DNA of 64,000 nucleotides from Curtobacterium sp. MCBA15_012 (GTDB lineage Bacteria > Actinomycetota > Actinomycetes > Actinomycetales > Microbacteriaceae): contig NZ_CP126267.1 of the NCBI RefSeq assembly GCF_001864935.2, forward strand, positions 496,001 to 560,000, read 5' to 3'. The translations under genes and the position numbers were made by a program. A model generated the notes under the pieces. That model worked only from the letters and a program-made list of their open reading frames with translations. It made no database searches and was not told the DNA's origin. This document shows positions 33,000 to 41,159 of this stretch, piece by piece; positions within the stretch are counted from its first letter, which is position 1, and the number at the start of each line of letters is the position of its first letter.

Positions 33000-33458
33000 T
33001 CAGGCCTCGACGGTCCGGGCGGCGCCGCGGATCGCGCGGATGTTCTCCTTGTCGGCACCGAGCGCGGTGAGCAGGAGCACGACGCCGACGATCGCGTGGA
33101 ACAGGTTGTCCGCGAAGGTCAGGGCGAAGACGTTGGCGGAGGTCTCACCGAGCACGAACCCGTACACGGCCATCACGACGAGCACGATGCCGACGAGCAG
33201 GTTGCCGTTGCGGGCACCGATCGTGGTGCCGAGACCCGTGATGAGCAGGACGACGGCGAGCATCACCCAGAGGAGGCTCATCGCCGGGTTCACGCCGAAT
33301 GCGTTCCAGAGCATCCCGCCGTGGCGGCTGAAGAAGCCCGGGTCGCCGTCGGCTGCCAGGAAGAAGCCGAGGAAGCCCCAGAGCGCGAGCAGGCCGCCCG
33401 CGGTCAGGGCGAGGCCGCGGTTCGGCGACGCGACGATGCTCGGTTCCTTGATGGCCAC
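33000..33458 (-). CDS. DUF4383-type small membrane protein
   Basis: Protein of 152 residues with four hydrophobic helices (about 14-33, 57-75, 81-101, 113-135). The pattern and the final NVFALTFADNLFHAIVGVVLLLTAL, where helix and histidine are conserved, match actinobacterial DUF4383 proteins of unknown function. GTG at 33458 is chosen because GAGGAG lies seven bases upstream; a much longer frame (to 33794) runs through the promoter region of the divergent PAP2 gene and is unlikely. Confidence 0.75.
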   Translation of the reverse strand: MAIKEPSIVASPNRGLALTAGGLLALWGFLGFFLAADGDPGFFSRHGGMLWNAFGVNPAMSLLWVMLAVVLLITGLGTTIGARNGNLLVGIVLVVMAVYGFVLGETSANVFALTFADNLFHAIVGVVLLLTALGADKENIRAIRGAARTVEA

Positions 33459-33657
33459 TTCGGTCTCCTCGTCGTACAGGGTGGTCGCGCCGGACCCGCC
33501 GGCGGAGGGAGCCGGTGCGTCCGATCGCGGTGCGCGTGCGGTGCGGCCGTCGTGCTCCGAGGGAACTGCTCCCTGGCTCACAGGCGCGGACCGGCGGACC
33601 AACGGTATCGTGTCCGACCCCGACCGTCCGAATCGCACCCGAGGAACCAGGCGCACG

Positions 33658-34593
33658 ATGAGGCCGACGACCGCCAACCCGACGAGAACCAGACCGGTGA
33701 CCCGCACGCCCGAACGCAACGCGCCCGAGTCGCGTGGACCGAGTGTCTCGCGACGGCTGCGGTGGGGGCTGTTGGCGGGTCTCGGGTTCGTCATCGTGCC
33801 TCTCGTCTACGCGGCCGCGGTGCTGACGTCGACGGGGCAGCGGGTCGAGGACGCCGCACTGGGCGGTGTCCGGGAGTCCGACCTCTTCGGGTCGGACACT
33901 GCGCTCAACGTCATCTCGGTGCCGGTCATCCTGTTGCTGGTGGTCGTGATCGCCGCCGTCGCGTTCGCACGACGACGGCTCGCGGTGGGGCTGGGAGCCG
34001 GTGTCGTGGTGCTCGCATCGGCGGCGACGTCGACGCTCGTGAAGCGTATCGCCGAGCGCCCTGAGATCGCCCAGTCGACGACGCCGAACTCCTTCCCGTC
34101 GGGGCACGCGACGATCGCCCTGGCCGCGCTGTTCGCCGTCCTGCTCGTCACCCCGCGGCGCTTCCGGGCCGTCGTCACGCTCGTCGGTGCGGCCTACGCG
34201 GTGTTCGTCGCGAACCAGACCGTCGTCTACGGGTGGCACCGGGTGAGCGACATCGTGGGGGCGTGCGGCATCGCCCTGTTCTGGCTCGGCGTGGTCCGGC
34301 TCGTCGGGCCACGGGTGGACCGCGGTGAGCGGGGCGACCGCGACGGCGACCGCGGACCGCGCCGCATCGTCACCGTCGTGCTGCTCGGCGCGACCGCGGT
34401 GACGTTCCTGGTCGGTGTCGTGGCGCTCGTCGTCGGGCTGACCGGCGGCTCCGACGGCCACGACGCGATCCTGGCCGCGGGCCGGATGGCCTCGAGCGCG
34501 AGCGTCCTCGCCGTCGTGGCGGTGGTGTGGCTCGCCGACGGCCAGCACCACGTGACGCGCTCGGACGTGAGCGCACCGCCCGCACGGGCCTGA
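33658..34593 (+). CDS. PAP2-family membrane phosphatase
   Basis: Protein of 311 residues with about six helices plus two extra C-terminal ones. The phosphatase motifs are KRIAERPE (motif 1), PSGHA near 147-151 (motif 2, catalytic H150) and YGWHRVSD (motif 3, compact form). Enzymes of this family remove phosphate from lipid phosphates such as undecaprenyl pyrophosphate or phosphatidate at the outer face of the membrane. ATG at 33658 has GAGGAA about ten bases upstream. The final codons (VSAPPARA) lie inside the first unit of a 32-base tandem repeat, so the C-terminus has been rewritten by the repeat. Confidence 0.88.
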   Translation: MRPTTANPTRTRPVTRTPERNAPESRGPSVSRRLRWGLLAGLGFVIVPLVYAAAVLTSTGQRVEDAALGGVRESDLFGSDTALNVISVPVILLLVVVIAAVAFARRRLAVGLGAGVVVLASAATSTLVKRIAERPEIAQSTTPNSFPSGHATIALAALFAVLLVTPRRFRAVVTLVGAAYAVFVANQTVVYGWHRVSDIVGACGIALFWLGVVRLVGPRVDRGERGDRDGDRGPRRIVTVVLLGATAVTFLVGVVALVVGLTGGSDGHDAILAAGRMASSASVLAVVAVVWLADGQHHVTRSDVSAPPARA

Positions 34594-34728
34594 CGCGCCC
34601 GAGCGCACCGCTCGCACGGGCCTGACGCGCTCGAGCCCACCGCTCGCACGGGCCTGACGCAGTCGAGCCCACCGCCCGAACGGGCCCGACGTGCGCCCGA
34701 GCCCACCGCCCGCCCGCTCGGACCCCGC
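34570..34728. repeat. Tandem repeat, period 32 bases, four full units and a partial
   Basis: The marker ACGGGCCTGACGC recurs at 34584, 34616, 34648 and (as ACGGGCCCGACGT) 34680, exactly 32 bases apart. The first unit is inside the PAP2 coding sequence. Units drift gradually toward the 3' end. Confidence 0.9.
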
Positions 34729-34852
34729 ACCAGGCTGGCGGGAATGCCCCGCCCTGCGCTACGTTGTACCCACCAAGTCGATGCAAACGTATCGACCGGC
34801 GCCCCTCGCGAGGACGAGCCCGGCGCACCCAGCAAGCCAGGAGGCGAGCACC

Positions 34853-35992
34853 ATGCAGTTCGGGATCTTCACCGTCAGCGACGTCACGACGGACCCCACG
34901 ACCGGCCGGACGCCGGACGACACCCAGCGCGTCCGCGACATCCTGACGATCGCCGAGCACGCCGACCAGGCCGGCCTCGACGTCTTCGCCACGGGTGAGC
35001 ACCACAACCCGCCGTTCGTGGCCTCGAGCCCGACGACGATGCTCGGGTACCTCGCCGGCCGGACGAAGCACATCACCCTGTCGACGAGCACGACGCTCAT
35101 CACCACGAACGACCCGGTGCGCATCGCCGAGGAGTACGCGATGCTCCAGGTCATCTCGGACGGCCGCATGGACCTCATGATGGGCCGCGGCAACACCGGC
35201 CCGGTCTACCCGTGGTTCGGTCAGGACATCCGCCAGGGCGTCAACCTGGCGATCGAGAACTACGCGCTGGTCCGCCAGCTCTGGGAGAACGACGTCGTCG
35301 ACTGGCAGGGGAAGTTCCGCACCCCGCTGCAGGGCTTCACGTCGACCCCGCGTCCGCTCGACGGCGTCCCGCCCTTCGTCTGGCACGGCTCGATCCGCAC
35401 GCCCGAGATCGCCGAGCAGGCCGCCTACTACGGAGACGGCTTCCTGCACAACAACATCTTCTGGCCCATCCAGCACACCGAACAGATGGTGGGGCTGTAC
35501 CGGCAGCGCTTCGAGCACTACGGGCACGGCACCGCCGACCAGGCGATCGTCGGGCTCGGCGGGCAGTTCTTCGCGCGGAAGAACTCGCAGGACGCGTGGG
35601 ACGAGTTCCGCCCGTACTTCGACAACGCCCCGGTCTACGGCCACGGCCCCTCGATGGAGGACTTCACCGCCCAGACCCCGCTCACCGTCGGCTCGCCGCA
35701 GCAGGTCATCGACCGGTACGCCGCGATGAAGGACCACGTCGGCCACTACCAGCGCCAGCTGTTCCTGGTCGACCACGCGGGGCTGCCGCTCAAGACGGTG
35801 CTCGAGCAGATCGACATCCTGGCCGAGGACATCGTCCCGGAGCTCCGGCGGATCAACGAGGAGGGCCGCCCGGCCCACGTGCCGTCCGACCCGCCGAGCC
35901 ACGCCCAGCGCGTCGCCGCGGCCCGCGAAGCGGGCACGGCCGGCAGCGACCACGTCGCCGCCGTCGACGAGTTCACGGGCGCGTCCATCTGA
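34853..35992 (+). CDS. LLM-class flavin-dependent oxidoreductase (bacterial luciferase-like)
   Basis: Protein of 379 residues, TIM-barrel luciferase-like monooxygenase. It starts MQFGIFTVSD, has the GEHH motif near residue 48 and the cofactor-region stretch TLITTNDPVRIAEEYAMLQVISDGRMDLMMGRG (quoted in part: DPVRIAEEYAMLQ). Members use FMN or F420 to oxidise diverse substrates; this subgroup is generally unassigned. GGAGG lies about nine bases before ATG 34853. A -10-like TACGTTGT (34760-34767) is upstream. A long hairpin terminator follows the stop. Confidence 0.9.
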   Translation: MQFGIFTVSDVTTDPTTGRTPDDTQRVRDILTIAEHADQAGLDVFATGEHHNPPFVASSPTTMLGYLAGRTKHITLSTSTTLITTNDPVRIAEEYAMLQVISDGRMDLMMGRGNTGPVYPWFGQDIRQGVNLAIENYALVRQLWENDVVDWQGKFRTPLQGFTSTPRPLDGVPPFVWHGSIRTPEIAEQAAYYGDGFLHNNIFWPIQHTEQMVGLYRQRFEHYGHGTADQAIVGLGGQFFARKNSQDAWDEFRPYFDNAPVYGHGPSMEDFTAQTPLTVGSPQQVIDRYAAMKDHVGHYQRQLFLVDHAGLPLKTVLEQIDILAEDIVPELRRINEEGRPAHVPSDPPSHAQRVAAAREAGTAGSDHVAAVDEFTGASI

Positions 35993-36017
35993 CCGCTCGC
36001 GTGACCGCGTGACCGCG

Positions 36018-36067
36018 TGACGGACGGGAGGCACGGTGCTAGCTGGCACCGTGCCTCCCGTCCGTCA
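36018..36067 (+). terminator. Long perfect hairpin, terminator family copy 2
   Basis: A 22-base perfect stem (TGACGGACGGGAGGCACGGT and two more) with a six-base loop TAGCTG. Both arms carry a compensatory change relative to copy 1 (GCGCGG to GCACGG and its partner), so base pairing is conserved. Confidence 0.88.
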
Positions 36068-36080
36068 CGGGTCGCGCCCA

Positions 36081-36195
36081 CTCGCGGAAGCGACCGATCA
36101 GCGCGGAAGCGACAGATCGTGGAGGCGACAAGTCGGCGCGGAAACGACAGGTCGGCGCGGAAGCGACTGTTCAGCGCGGAAGCGACAGATCAGCG
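36081..36195. repeat. Array of GCGGAAGCGAC repeats, 16-19 base period
   Basis: GCGGAAGCGAC or close variants occur at 36084, 36103, 36119, 36138, 36157 and 36176, followed mostly by AGATC or variants. The same word (GAAGCGACAGATC) recurs at 43713 and 43754. The array lies just past the 3' end of the SMR gene and includes its last codons. Confidence 0.85.
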
Positions 36196-36564
36196 CGGAC
36201 CGTCGGCGTGGATCCGTCGCGCTCGCGAGGATCCCCGTTGCGCGGGGCGGGCCGGCACGAGCTTCAGGCCGACCACGCAGCCGACGATCCCGGCGATGAA
36301 GAGCAGTCGCAGGACCGTGACGGGTTCGGCGCCCGTCGCCATGCCCCAGAGCACGGTGAGGGCCGCGCCGGTGCCGGTCCACACGGCGTAGGCGGTGCTG
36401 ATCGGGATGTGCTTCACGACGTAGCCGAACGCCACCAGGCTGACGACGATCGTGACCGCGAACACCGCCGTCGGACCAGGCTCCGTGAAGCCGTCGCTCC
36501 GACCGAGCGCGGTCGCCCACACGGTCTCGAGGGCGGCGCTGACGAACAACACGAGCCACGCCAC
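36190..36564 (-). CDS. SMR-family multidrug/guanidinium exporter subunit (second of pair)
   Basis: Protein of 124 residues with four helices, the SMR fold, and a hydrophilic tail (RPAQRGSSRARRIHADGPR) that runs into the repeat array. The essential glutamate is E13 in SAALETVWATAL. The GTG start is one base after the stop of the preceding SMR gene. Two adjacent SMR genes usually form a hetero-dimeric exporter (YkkCD, EbrAB type). No guanidine riboswitch is recognisable upstream; a divergent TetR gene suggests protein-based control. Confidence 0.9.
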   Translation of the reverse strand: MAWLVLFVSAALETVWATALGRSDGFTEPGPTAVFAVTIVVSLVAFGYVVKHIPISTAYAVWTGTGAALTVLWGMATGAEPVTVLRLLFIAGIVGCVVGLKLVPARPAQRGSSRARRIHADGPR

Positions 36565-36565
36565 G

Positions 36566-36880
36566 TCAGCTCACCACCTTGAGGCCGACGACGCACGCGA
36601 CGAGGCCGAGCACGAGCGCGACGCGTGCGAACGACGCGGCCTCCTGTCGGCGGAGGATCGCCACGACGACCGTGAGCGACGCCCCGATCCCGACCCAGAC
36701 GGCGTACGCGGTGCCGACCGGGATGGCCTTCATCGCGAACGCCAGCCCGACCATGCTCAGTGCCATGCCCGCGACGAAGACGATCGTCGGGACCACCTTC
36801 TTGAAGCCGTTCGATGCGCTCAGCGCGGTGGCCCACACTGCCTCGAGCACGCCGGACAGCACCAGGACGACCCATGCCAT
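36566..36880 (-). CDS. SMR-family multidrug/guanidinium exporter subunit (first of pair)
   Basis: Protein of 104 residues, four helices, the standard SMR length. E13 in SGVLEAVWATAL is the coupling glutamate, followed by the family's AVWVGIGASLTVV. It is the promoter-proximal gene of the pair and starts 112 bases from the divergent TetR regulator across a region with two palindromes. Substrate may be quaternary amines or guanidinium. Confidence 0.92.
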   Translation of the reverse strand: MAWVVLVLSGVLEAVWATALSASNGFKKVVPTIVFVAGMALSMVGLAFAMKAIPVGTAYAVWVGIGASLTVVVAILRRQEAASFARVALVLGLVACVVGLKVVS

Positions 36881-36920
36881 CGAGCACTCCCTTCGTTCCG
36901 ACCGGTTCGTTCCCGCCGGT

Positions 36921-36980
36921 GAGTCGCACGAGTGTGCGACTCTTGCTCGGGCGACGGTAGCACGAGTCGTACGACCGTGC
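36921..36980. promoter_or_regulatory. Two palindromic operators between SMR and TetR genes
   Basis: Site 1, 36921-36942, has perfect nine-base arms GAGTCGCAC / GTGCGACTC around GAGT. Site 2, 36960-36980, has GCACG / CGTGC arms flanking the ten-base palindrome GTCGTACGAC (36966-36975). Both sit in the divergent promoter region, the standard position for TetR binding. Confidence 0.75.
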
Positions 36981-36992
36981 GAGTATGGACGG

Positions 36993-37571
36993 GTGACCAC
37001 CCGCGAGGACCTCGAGCAGCGCCGACTCGACGTGTCGGACGCCGCCTGCCGTGTGCTCGCGCGGGACGGCCTCGGGGCCCTCAGCGTCCGGGGCGTCGCC
37101 GCCGAGGCCGGCCTGCCGCCGAGCACCGTCCGCTACGTGTTCCCGACCCAGGCGGCGATGCGCGAGCACGCGATCACCCTGGTGTTCGACCGCACCCGGG
37201 AGCGTGTCGACGCGATCCCGGCCGGGCTGCCCGACGACGAGACCGCGCGGCGGATCCTCGTCGAGCTGCTGCCGCTCGACGTCGAGCGCGTGGTCGAGCT
37301 CGACGTCTACCTGGCGCTCGGGAACGCCGCGCTGACCGACGCCGAGCTCCGGCCGGCCCTCGACCGCGTGGTCGCCGAGATGCGCGGGTGGTGCGACCGC
37401 ATCGTCGCGCTGGTCGGTGTGCCCGACGCGCAGCGCATCGACGAGGCATGCCGACTGCACGCCCTGGTCGACGGTCTCGCGGTGCACGTCACGCGGCTCG
37501 CCCCGGGGGAGTCGGGCGAGTGGGCGATCGAGATGCTCGACCGGCACCTGGCGGGGCTGCCGACGGGCTGA
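36993..37571 (+). CDS. TetR-family transcriptional regulator
   Basis: Protein of 192 residues. The N-terminal helix-turn-helix covers about 10-55 (LSVRGVAAEAGLPPSTVRYVFPTQAA in part), and the remainder is an all-helical ligand domain (TetR_C_6-like, ending EMLDRHLAGLP). It diverges from the paired SMR exporter with two palindromes between, so it very probably represses both itself and the exporter until a toxic ligand binds. GTG at 36993 gives the usual short N-terminal arm; a longer frame would read back through the operators. Confidence 0.9.
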   Translation: MTTREDLEQRRLDVSDAACRVLARDGLGALSVRGVAAEAGLPPSTVRYVFPTQAAMREHAITLVFDRTRERVDAIPAGLPDDETARRILVELLPLDVERVVELDVYLALGNAALTDAELRPALDRVVAEMRGWCDRIVALVGVPDAQRIDEACRLHALVDGLAVHVTRLAPGESGEWAIEMLDRHLAGLPTG

Positions 37572-37611
37572 CACCGGATCCGGTCGCCGCGAGCACCGCA
37601 CCCGCCGACGC

Positions 37612-37685
37612 CGGCCGCGCGGCCGGTGCCCGTGGTCTGCGCGGCCGGTGCCCGTCCGCCGCGGCGGGTGCCCGTCGTCCGCGCG
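37612..37685. repeat. Short tandem repeat, about 25-base period, three copies
   Basis: GCGGCCGGTGCCCGT or GCGGCGGGTGCCCGT occurs three times (about 37619, 37643, 37668) between the TetR gene and the next promoter. Confidence 0.7.
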
Positions 37686-37713
37686 GCTCAGGGAGCGTGC
37701 CCCGGCGCTCGCC

Positions 37714-37725
37714 TATCCTGTCCGG
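37714..37725 (+). promoter_or_regulatory. -10 box TATCCT of a leaderless promoter
   Basis: TATCCT at 37714-37719 ends six bases before GTG 37726; no ribosome-binding site. Confidence 0.45.
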
Positions 37726-38739
37726 GTGACGAGCGCCCCCACTCGCCCCACCCCGACCCGCACGCTCACCGGCCCCGGCCTGGTGCTGCTCGCCGTCGTG
37801 GTGCTGCTCGGCGTGCGCGCGTTCTCGCCGAGCGTCGGGAGCACCGGACTGCCGGACGTCGTGCAGGACTTCCTGACCCTGGCGATCAGCGTCGTCGTCG
37901 AGTCGCTCCCGTTCGTGGTGCTCGGCATCGTGCTGTCGATCGTCGTCGAGGTGTGGGTGCCGGTCGGCGTCCTCGAACGGCTGCTGCCCGAGCGACCGAT
38001 GCCACGGCGTGCGGTGATCTCGCTCATCGGCATGCTCTTCCCGGTCTGCGAATGCGGGAACGTCCCGCTCGCCCGCGGACTGATGCTGCGCGGCTTCACC
38101 CCGGCCGAGGCGGTCACGTTCCTGGTCGCCGCGCCGATCCTCAACCCGCTCGTCATCATCAGCACGGCGCAGGCCTTCGGGTGGTCCGGCTGGATCCTGG
38201 TCGTGCGCATCGTCGGCGGCTTCGTCCTCGCGAACCTGGTCGGCTGGATCGTCGCCGCGCACCGCCGCCCCGCGGACCTGCTGCTGCCCGCGTTCGAGGC
38301 CCGGTGCCGTGCCGCCGTCGGGGCTCCGCGCTCCCGGAACCGCTGGCGCGAGAGCGCGGCCCAGTTCGGTGGCGAGACCGCGACGATGATGCCCGCGCTG
38401 TTCGTCGGCGCCGGGCTCGCCGCGGCGATCCAGGTCGCCGTGCCCCGGTCCACGCTCGTGTCGATCGGCGCGAACCCGGTGCTGTCCGTCGCCGCGATGA
38501 TGCTGCTCGCGATGACCGTGTCGCTGTGCTCGAACGTCGACGCCTTCTTCGCGTTGTCCTTCGCCTCGACGTTCCTGCCGGGGTCGATCACGGCCTTCCT
38601 GCTCATCGGGCCGATCATCGACGTCAAGATGATCGCCCTGCTCCGGACGACGTTCCGCGCACGCTTCCTGGTGCTGCTCGCCGTCGTCTGCGTCCTGTTC
38701 ACGGCTGCCGTCGGGTTGGTGATGAATGTCCTCGTCTGA
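37726..38739 (+). CDS. COG0701-family permease (YraQ/DUF318)
   Basis: Protein of 337 residues with about eight helices in two halves. The characteristic CECG motif (C108-E-C110-G in FPVCECGNVPLARGL) and the second-half SLCSNVDAFFA are present. Such permeases are thought to move small thiol-reactive or metal species; function is unproven. It overlaps the next gene by 14 bases, and COG0701 genes paired with TIGR03943 genes form a conserved two-component membrane system in Gram-positive bacteria. Confidence 0.9.
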   Translation: MTSAPTRPTPTRTLTGPGLVLLAVVVLLGVRAFSPSVGSTGLPDVVQDFLTLAISVVVESLPFVVLGIVLSIVVEVWVPVGVLERLLPERPMPRRAVISLIGMLFPVCECGNVPLARGLMLRGFTPAEAVTFLVAAPILNPLVIISTAQAFGWSGWILVVRIVGGFVLANLVGWIVAAHRRPADLLLPAFEARCRAAVGAPRSRNRWRESAAQFGGETATMMPALFVGAGLAAAIQVAVPRSTLVSIGANPVLSVAAMMLLAMTVSLCSNVDAFFALSFASTFLPGSITAFLLIGPIIDVKMIALLRTTFRARFLVLLAVVCVLFTAAVGLVMNVLV

Positions 38740-39664
38740 CAAGGCCCCGGCGTACCTGGGGCTCGGGTCCGTGCTCGCGGTCTCGGTGTGCACGCTCTGG
38801 CTCGCGGCGGTCGGGCACCTCGACCTGTACATCAACCCCCGCTACGACCTGTTCACCGTCGTGCTCGCGATCGTGGCCGTCCCCGCGTCGGTCGCCGGGC
38901 TGGTCGTCGTGGCGCGGGGGCACGGGCACAGCCACGGCGACGACGAGGACGGGCACGGCCGCACCCACGAGCCCGACCACGAGCACGGCGACGGCGGTCA
39001 TCCCCACGAGTCCGACCACGAGCACGGCGACAGCGCGCAGGCGCGGGCGCGCATGCGGGCGCAGGCCCGTGGCCACCGCGCGCCTGCGCGCAGCCGAGCG
39101 AGCGCCCGCCGTGCGACCCGCACCGTGCTCGGCGCCGCCGCGGCCCTCGTCACGGTCGGCATCACGGTCGCGATGCTCGTCCTGCCCCCGACGACCCTGT
39201 CCGCACGCACGGCACAGCAGCGCAGCGTCGACAGCCCGACCCTGTCGAACGCCTCCGGGACGCAGGACGTCGCCCTGCTCGGCAGCGCCGGCGTGGACAC
39301 CTCGCAGTACGGCGTGAAGGACTGGGCCGCGCTCGTCCGCCAGACCACGGACACCTCGGCGCTCGTCGGCAAGCCCGTCGAGCTCACCGGCTTCGTGGTC
39401 CCCGGCCGGGGTGACGCCTTCACCCTGACCCGCTTCGTGATCAGCTGCTGCGCCGTCGACGCCCAGCCGGTCGGACTCGGGGTCGTCACCGGCGACGGGT
39501 CCGGCGCGGGCGGGTCCGGCAGCGACGTGCCGGACTCCGGTCAGTGGGTGCGCGTGACCGGCAAGCTCGCCGCGAACCCCGACCCCTCGGCCGACGCCCG
39601 GATCGTCGTCCGCGCCGCGAAGGTGCAGGACATCGAGCAGCCCGCGGACCCGTATGAGTACTGA
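38726..39664 (+). CDS. TIGR03943-family membrane protein with histidine-rich loop
   Basis: Protein of 312 residues. Two helices at about 10-60, then a loop of roughly 40 residues dominated by His, Asp and Glu (seven or more HxH/EHGD repeats), a third helix near 130-155, and a C-terminal extracytoplasmic domain with ISCCAVDA. The partner of the upstream permease in the known pair. The His-rich loop looks like a metal-binding region, suggesting metal handling, but no metalloregulator site was found upstream. It overlaps the next gene by 11 bases. Confidence 0.87.
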   Translation: MSSSDKAPAYLGLGSVLAVSVCTLWLAAVGHLDLYINPRYDLFTVVLAIVAVPASVAGLVVVARGHGHSHGDDEDGHGRTHEPDHEHGDGGHPHESDHEHGDSAQARARMRAQARGHRAPARSRASARRATRTVLGAAAALVTVGITVAMLVLPPTTLSARTAQQRSVDSPTLSNASGTQDVALLGSAGVDTSQYGVKDWAALVRQTTDTSALVGKPVELTGFVVPGRGDAFTLTRFVISCCAVDAQPVGLGVVTGDGSGAGGSGSDVPDSGQWVRVTGKLAANPDPSADARIVVRAAKVQDIEQPADPYEY

Positions 39665-41069
39665 CGTCACCGCGGGGCCGCTCCGCCGTCGGCCCCGCGA
39701 CCGGTTCCGCCGGCGGCTCGTCGCCTCGCTCACGGTCTTCGTGCTCGTCGGTGCGGTCGCGGCGGTCGTCGGCTCGCAGCAGGGACCCCGGCTGCGTGAC
39801 GTGTCGTACGACCCGTCCGGCCTGGTGTCCCGTCCGGCGCAGCGGGTCATCCTCACCGCGAACCAGGCACTGCAGCGGGTCGCGGCGGACGCGGTCACGG
39901 TGACGCCGTCGGCCCCGCACACCGTGACCTCGAGCGGCAACACCATCGCCGTCGAGTTCGCCGGACCGTTGGCGTACGACCGTTCGTACGAGATCGCGGT
40001 CGACGGGGTCCGGGCACCGGGCCAGCCCGCGACCTCGGAGCTCCGGACCACGATCCGCACGGGCAGCACCGACGTCCTCGCCCTCGTCCCCGCGACGGGC
40101 GGCGGGAAGGACCGGATCGTCCGCCGGTCGCTCGACGCCGGCGGCGCCACGACCGTGTACCAGGCGACCGGGATCACCGAGTACGCGCGCCTCGGCCGCT
40201 CCCTCGTCGTGGTCAGCGGCACGGACGGCAGCTCCGCGGTCGACATCGTGCCGCTCGCGGGCGGGGTGCAGGACGACTCGGTCCCCGTGGAGCACCTGAC
40301 GCTGCCGAGCCGCGACGGCCGGGTGACCGCGCTGCACGTGGCCGACGACGGCGCCTCGTTCGGGTTCGAGTACGCCGACACCACGACCGGGCAGTCCCGC
40401 GACGTCGGGCTGTACGTCGTGGACATGACGGGCACGCACCTGCCGCTCCCGGTCGGCGAGGACGGGAAGGCCCGCGCGGGTGCGACCCCGATCACGGTCG
40501 CCCAGTGGGCGTACGTGCCGCGCACCGAGAGCGCCCTCGTCCGGACCGGCTCCGACGACCTCGTGCTGATCGACGTGAGCGGCCGCGTGGAGCCGGTGCG
40601 CCTGGGGAGCGCGACGTACCTGCACGGCTTCGTCGGCTCCGGCACCTCGGCGGTGGTCGAGACCGGGACCGGCATCGTCCGCCTCGACCTGACCGACGGG
40701 AGGCGGACGCCCCTCGTCGCCCCGGCGGCGAGCACCGACGCGGCGTACCTCGGCCGGATCGCCCAGCTCGACGACCGCACCTACGTGCGGGTGGTGGGCG
40801 ACGTGCGGGCGGACGGGACCCTCGCGCAACGGATCGTGCGCGTGGAGGGGAGCCGCGCCTCCCGGCTGCCCGTGGTGGTGCCGTCGGACGCGAGCGTGAC
40901 GGCGGTCTGCCCGTCGCCGAACGGTCAGTTCCTGGCGGTCACGACGCGCTCCGCGTCCGGCGACCTGGTCAGCATCGTCGACGCGACGTCCGGGGCGCTC
41001 GAGGCGAGCATCGACGCCGGGTCGGTCGACTGGTGCGGCGCGCTCCCGTCGGGCGACGAGATCGGCTGA
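39654..41069 (+). CDS. Secreted or membrane-anchored beta-propeller-like protein, function unknown
   Basis: Protein of 471 residues. A basic N-terminus and one helix (about 24-42) anchor an extracytoplasmic part. Residues 60-135 look like a bacterial Ig-like 'SbsA' fold (VTVTPSAPHTVTSSGNTIAV in part), followed by repeated strands of WD40/TolB-like type (TALHVADDGASFGFEY, AVCPSPNGQFLAVT). No enzyme motif seen. Its start overlaps the TIGR03943 gene, so it is a third member of that operon, perhaps an accessory substrate-binding protein. Confidence 0.65.
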   Translation: MSTDVTAGPLRRRPRDRFRRRLVASLTVFVLVGAVAAVVGSQQGPRLRDVSYDPSGLVSRPAQRVILTANQALQRVAADAVTVTPSAPHTVTSSGNTIAVEFAGPLAYDRSYEIAVDGVRAPGQPATSELRTTIRTGSTDVLALVPATGGGKDRIVRRSLDAGGATTVYQATGITEYARLGRSLVVVSGTDGSSAVDIVPLAGGVQDDSVPVEHLTLPSRDGRVTALHVADDGASFGFEYADTTTGQSRDVGLYVVDMTGTHLPLPVGEDGKARAGATPITVAQWAYVPRTESALVRTGSDDLVLIDVSGRVEPVRLGSATYLHGFVGSGTSAVVETGTGIVRLDLTDGRRTPLVAPAASTDAAYLGRIAQLDDRTYVRVVGDVRADGTLAQRIVRVEGSRASRLPVVVPSDASVTAVCPSPNGQFLAVTTRSASGDLVSIVDATSGALEASIDAGSVDWCGALPSGDEIG

Positions 41070-41080
41070 CCGTGACGGGC

Positions 41081-41155
41081 GACGCAACGCGGGCCGGGCA
41101 GCGCCGACGCAACGCGGGCCGGGCAGCGGCGACGCGACGCGGGCCGGCGGGCCCG
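41081..41155. repeat. Tandem repeat, period 25 bases, three units
   Basis: GACGCAACGCGGGCCGGGCA starts at 41081 and 41106, with a diverged third unit at 41131 (GACGCGACGCGGGCCGGCGG). Located between two convergent genes. Confidence 0.85.
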
Positions 41156-41159
41156 CGTG

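Noticed and set aside
36190..36880. Guanidine riboswitch control of the SMR pair
   Set aside because: No recognisable riboswitch core before 36880; two palindromes and a divergent TetR gene explain regulation more simply.
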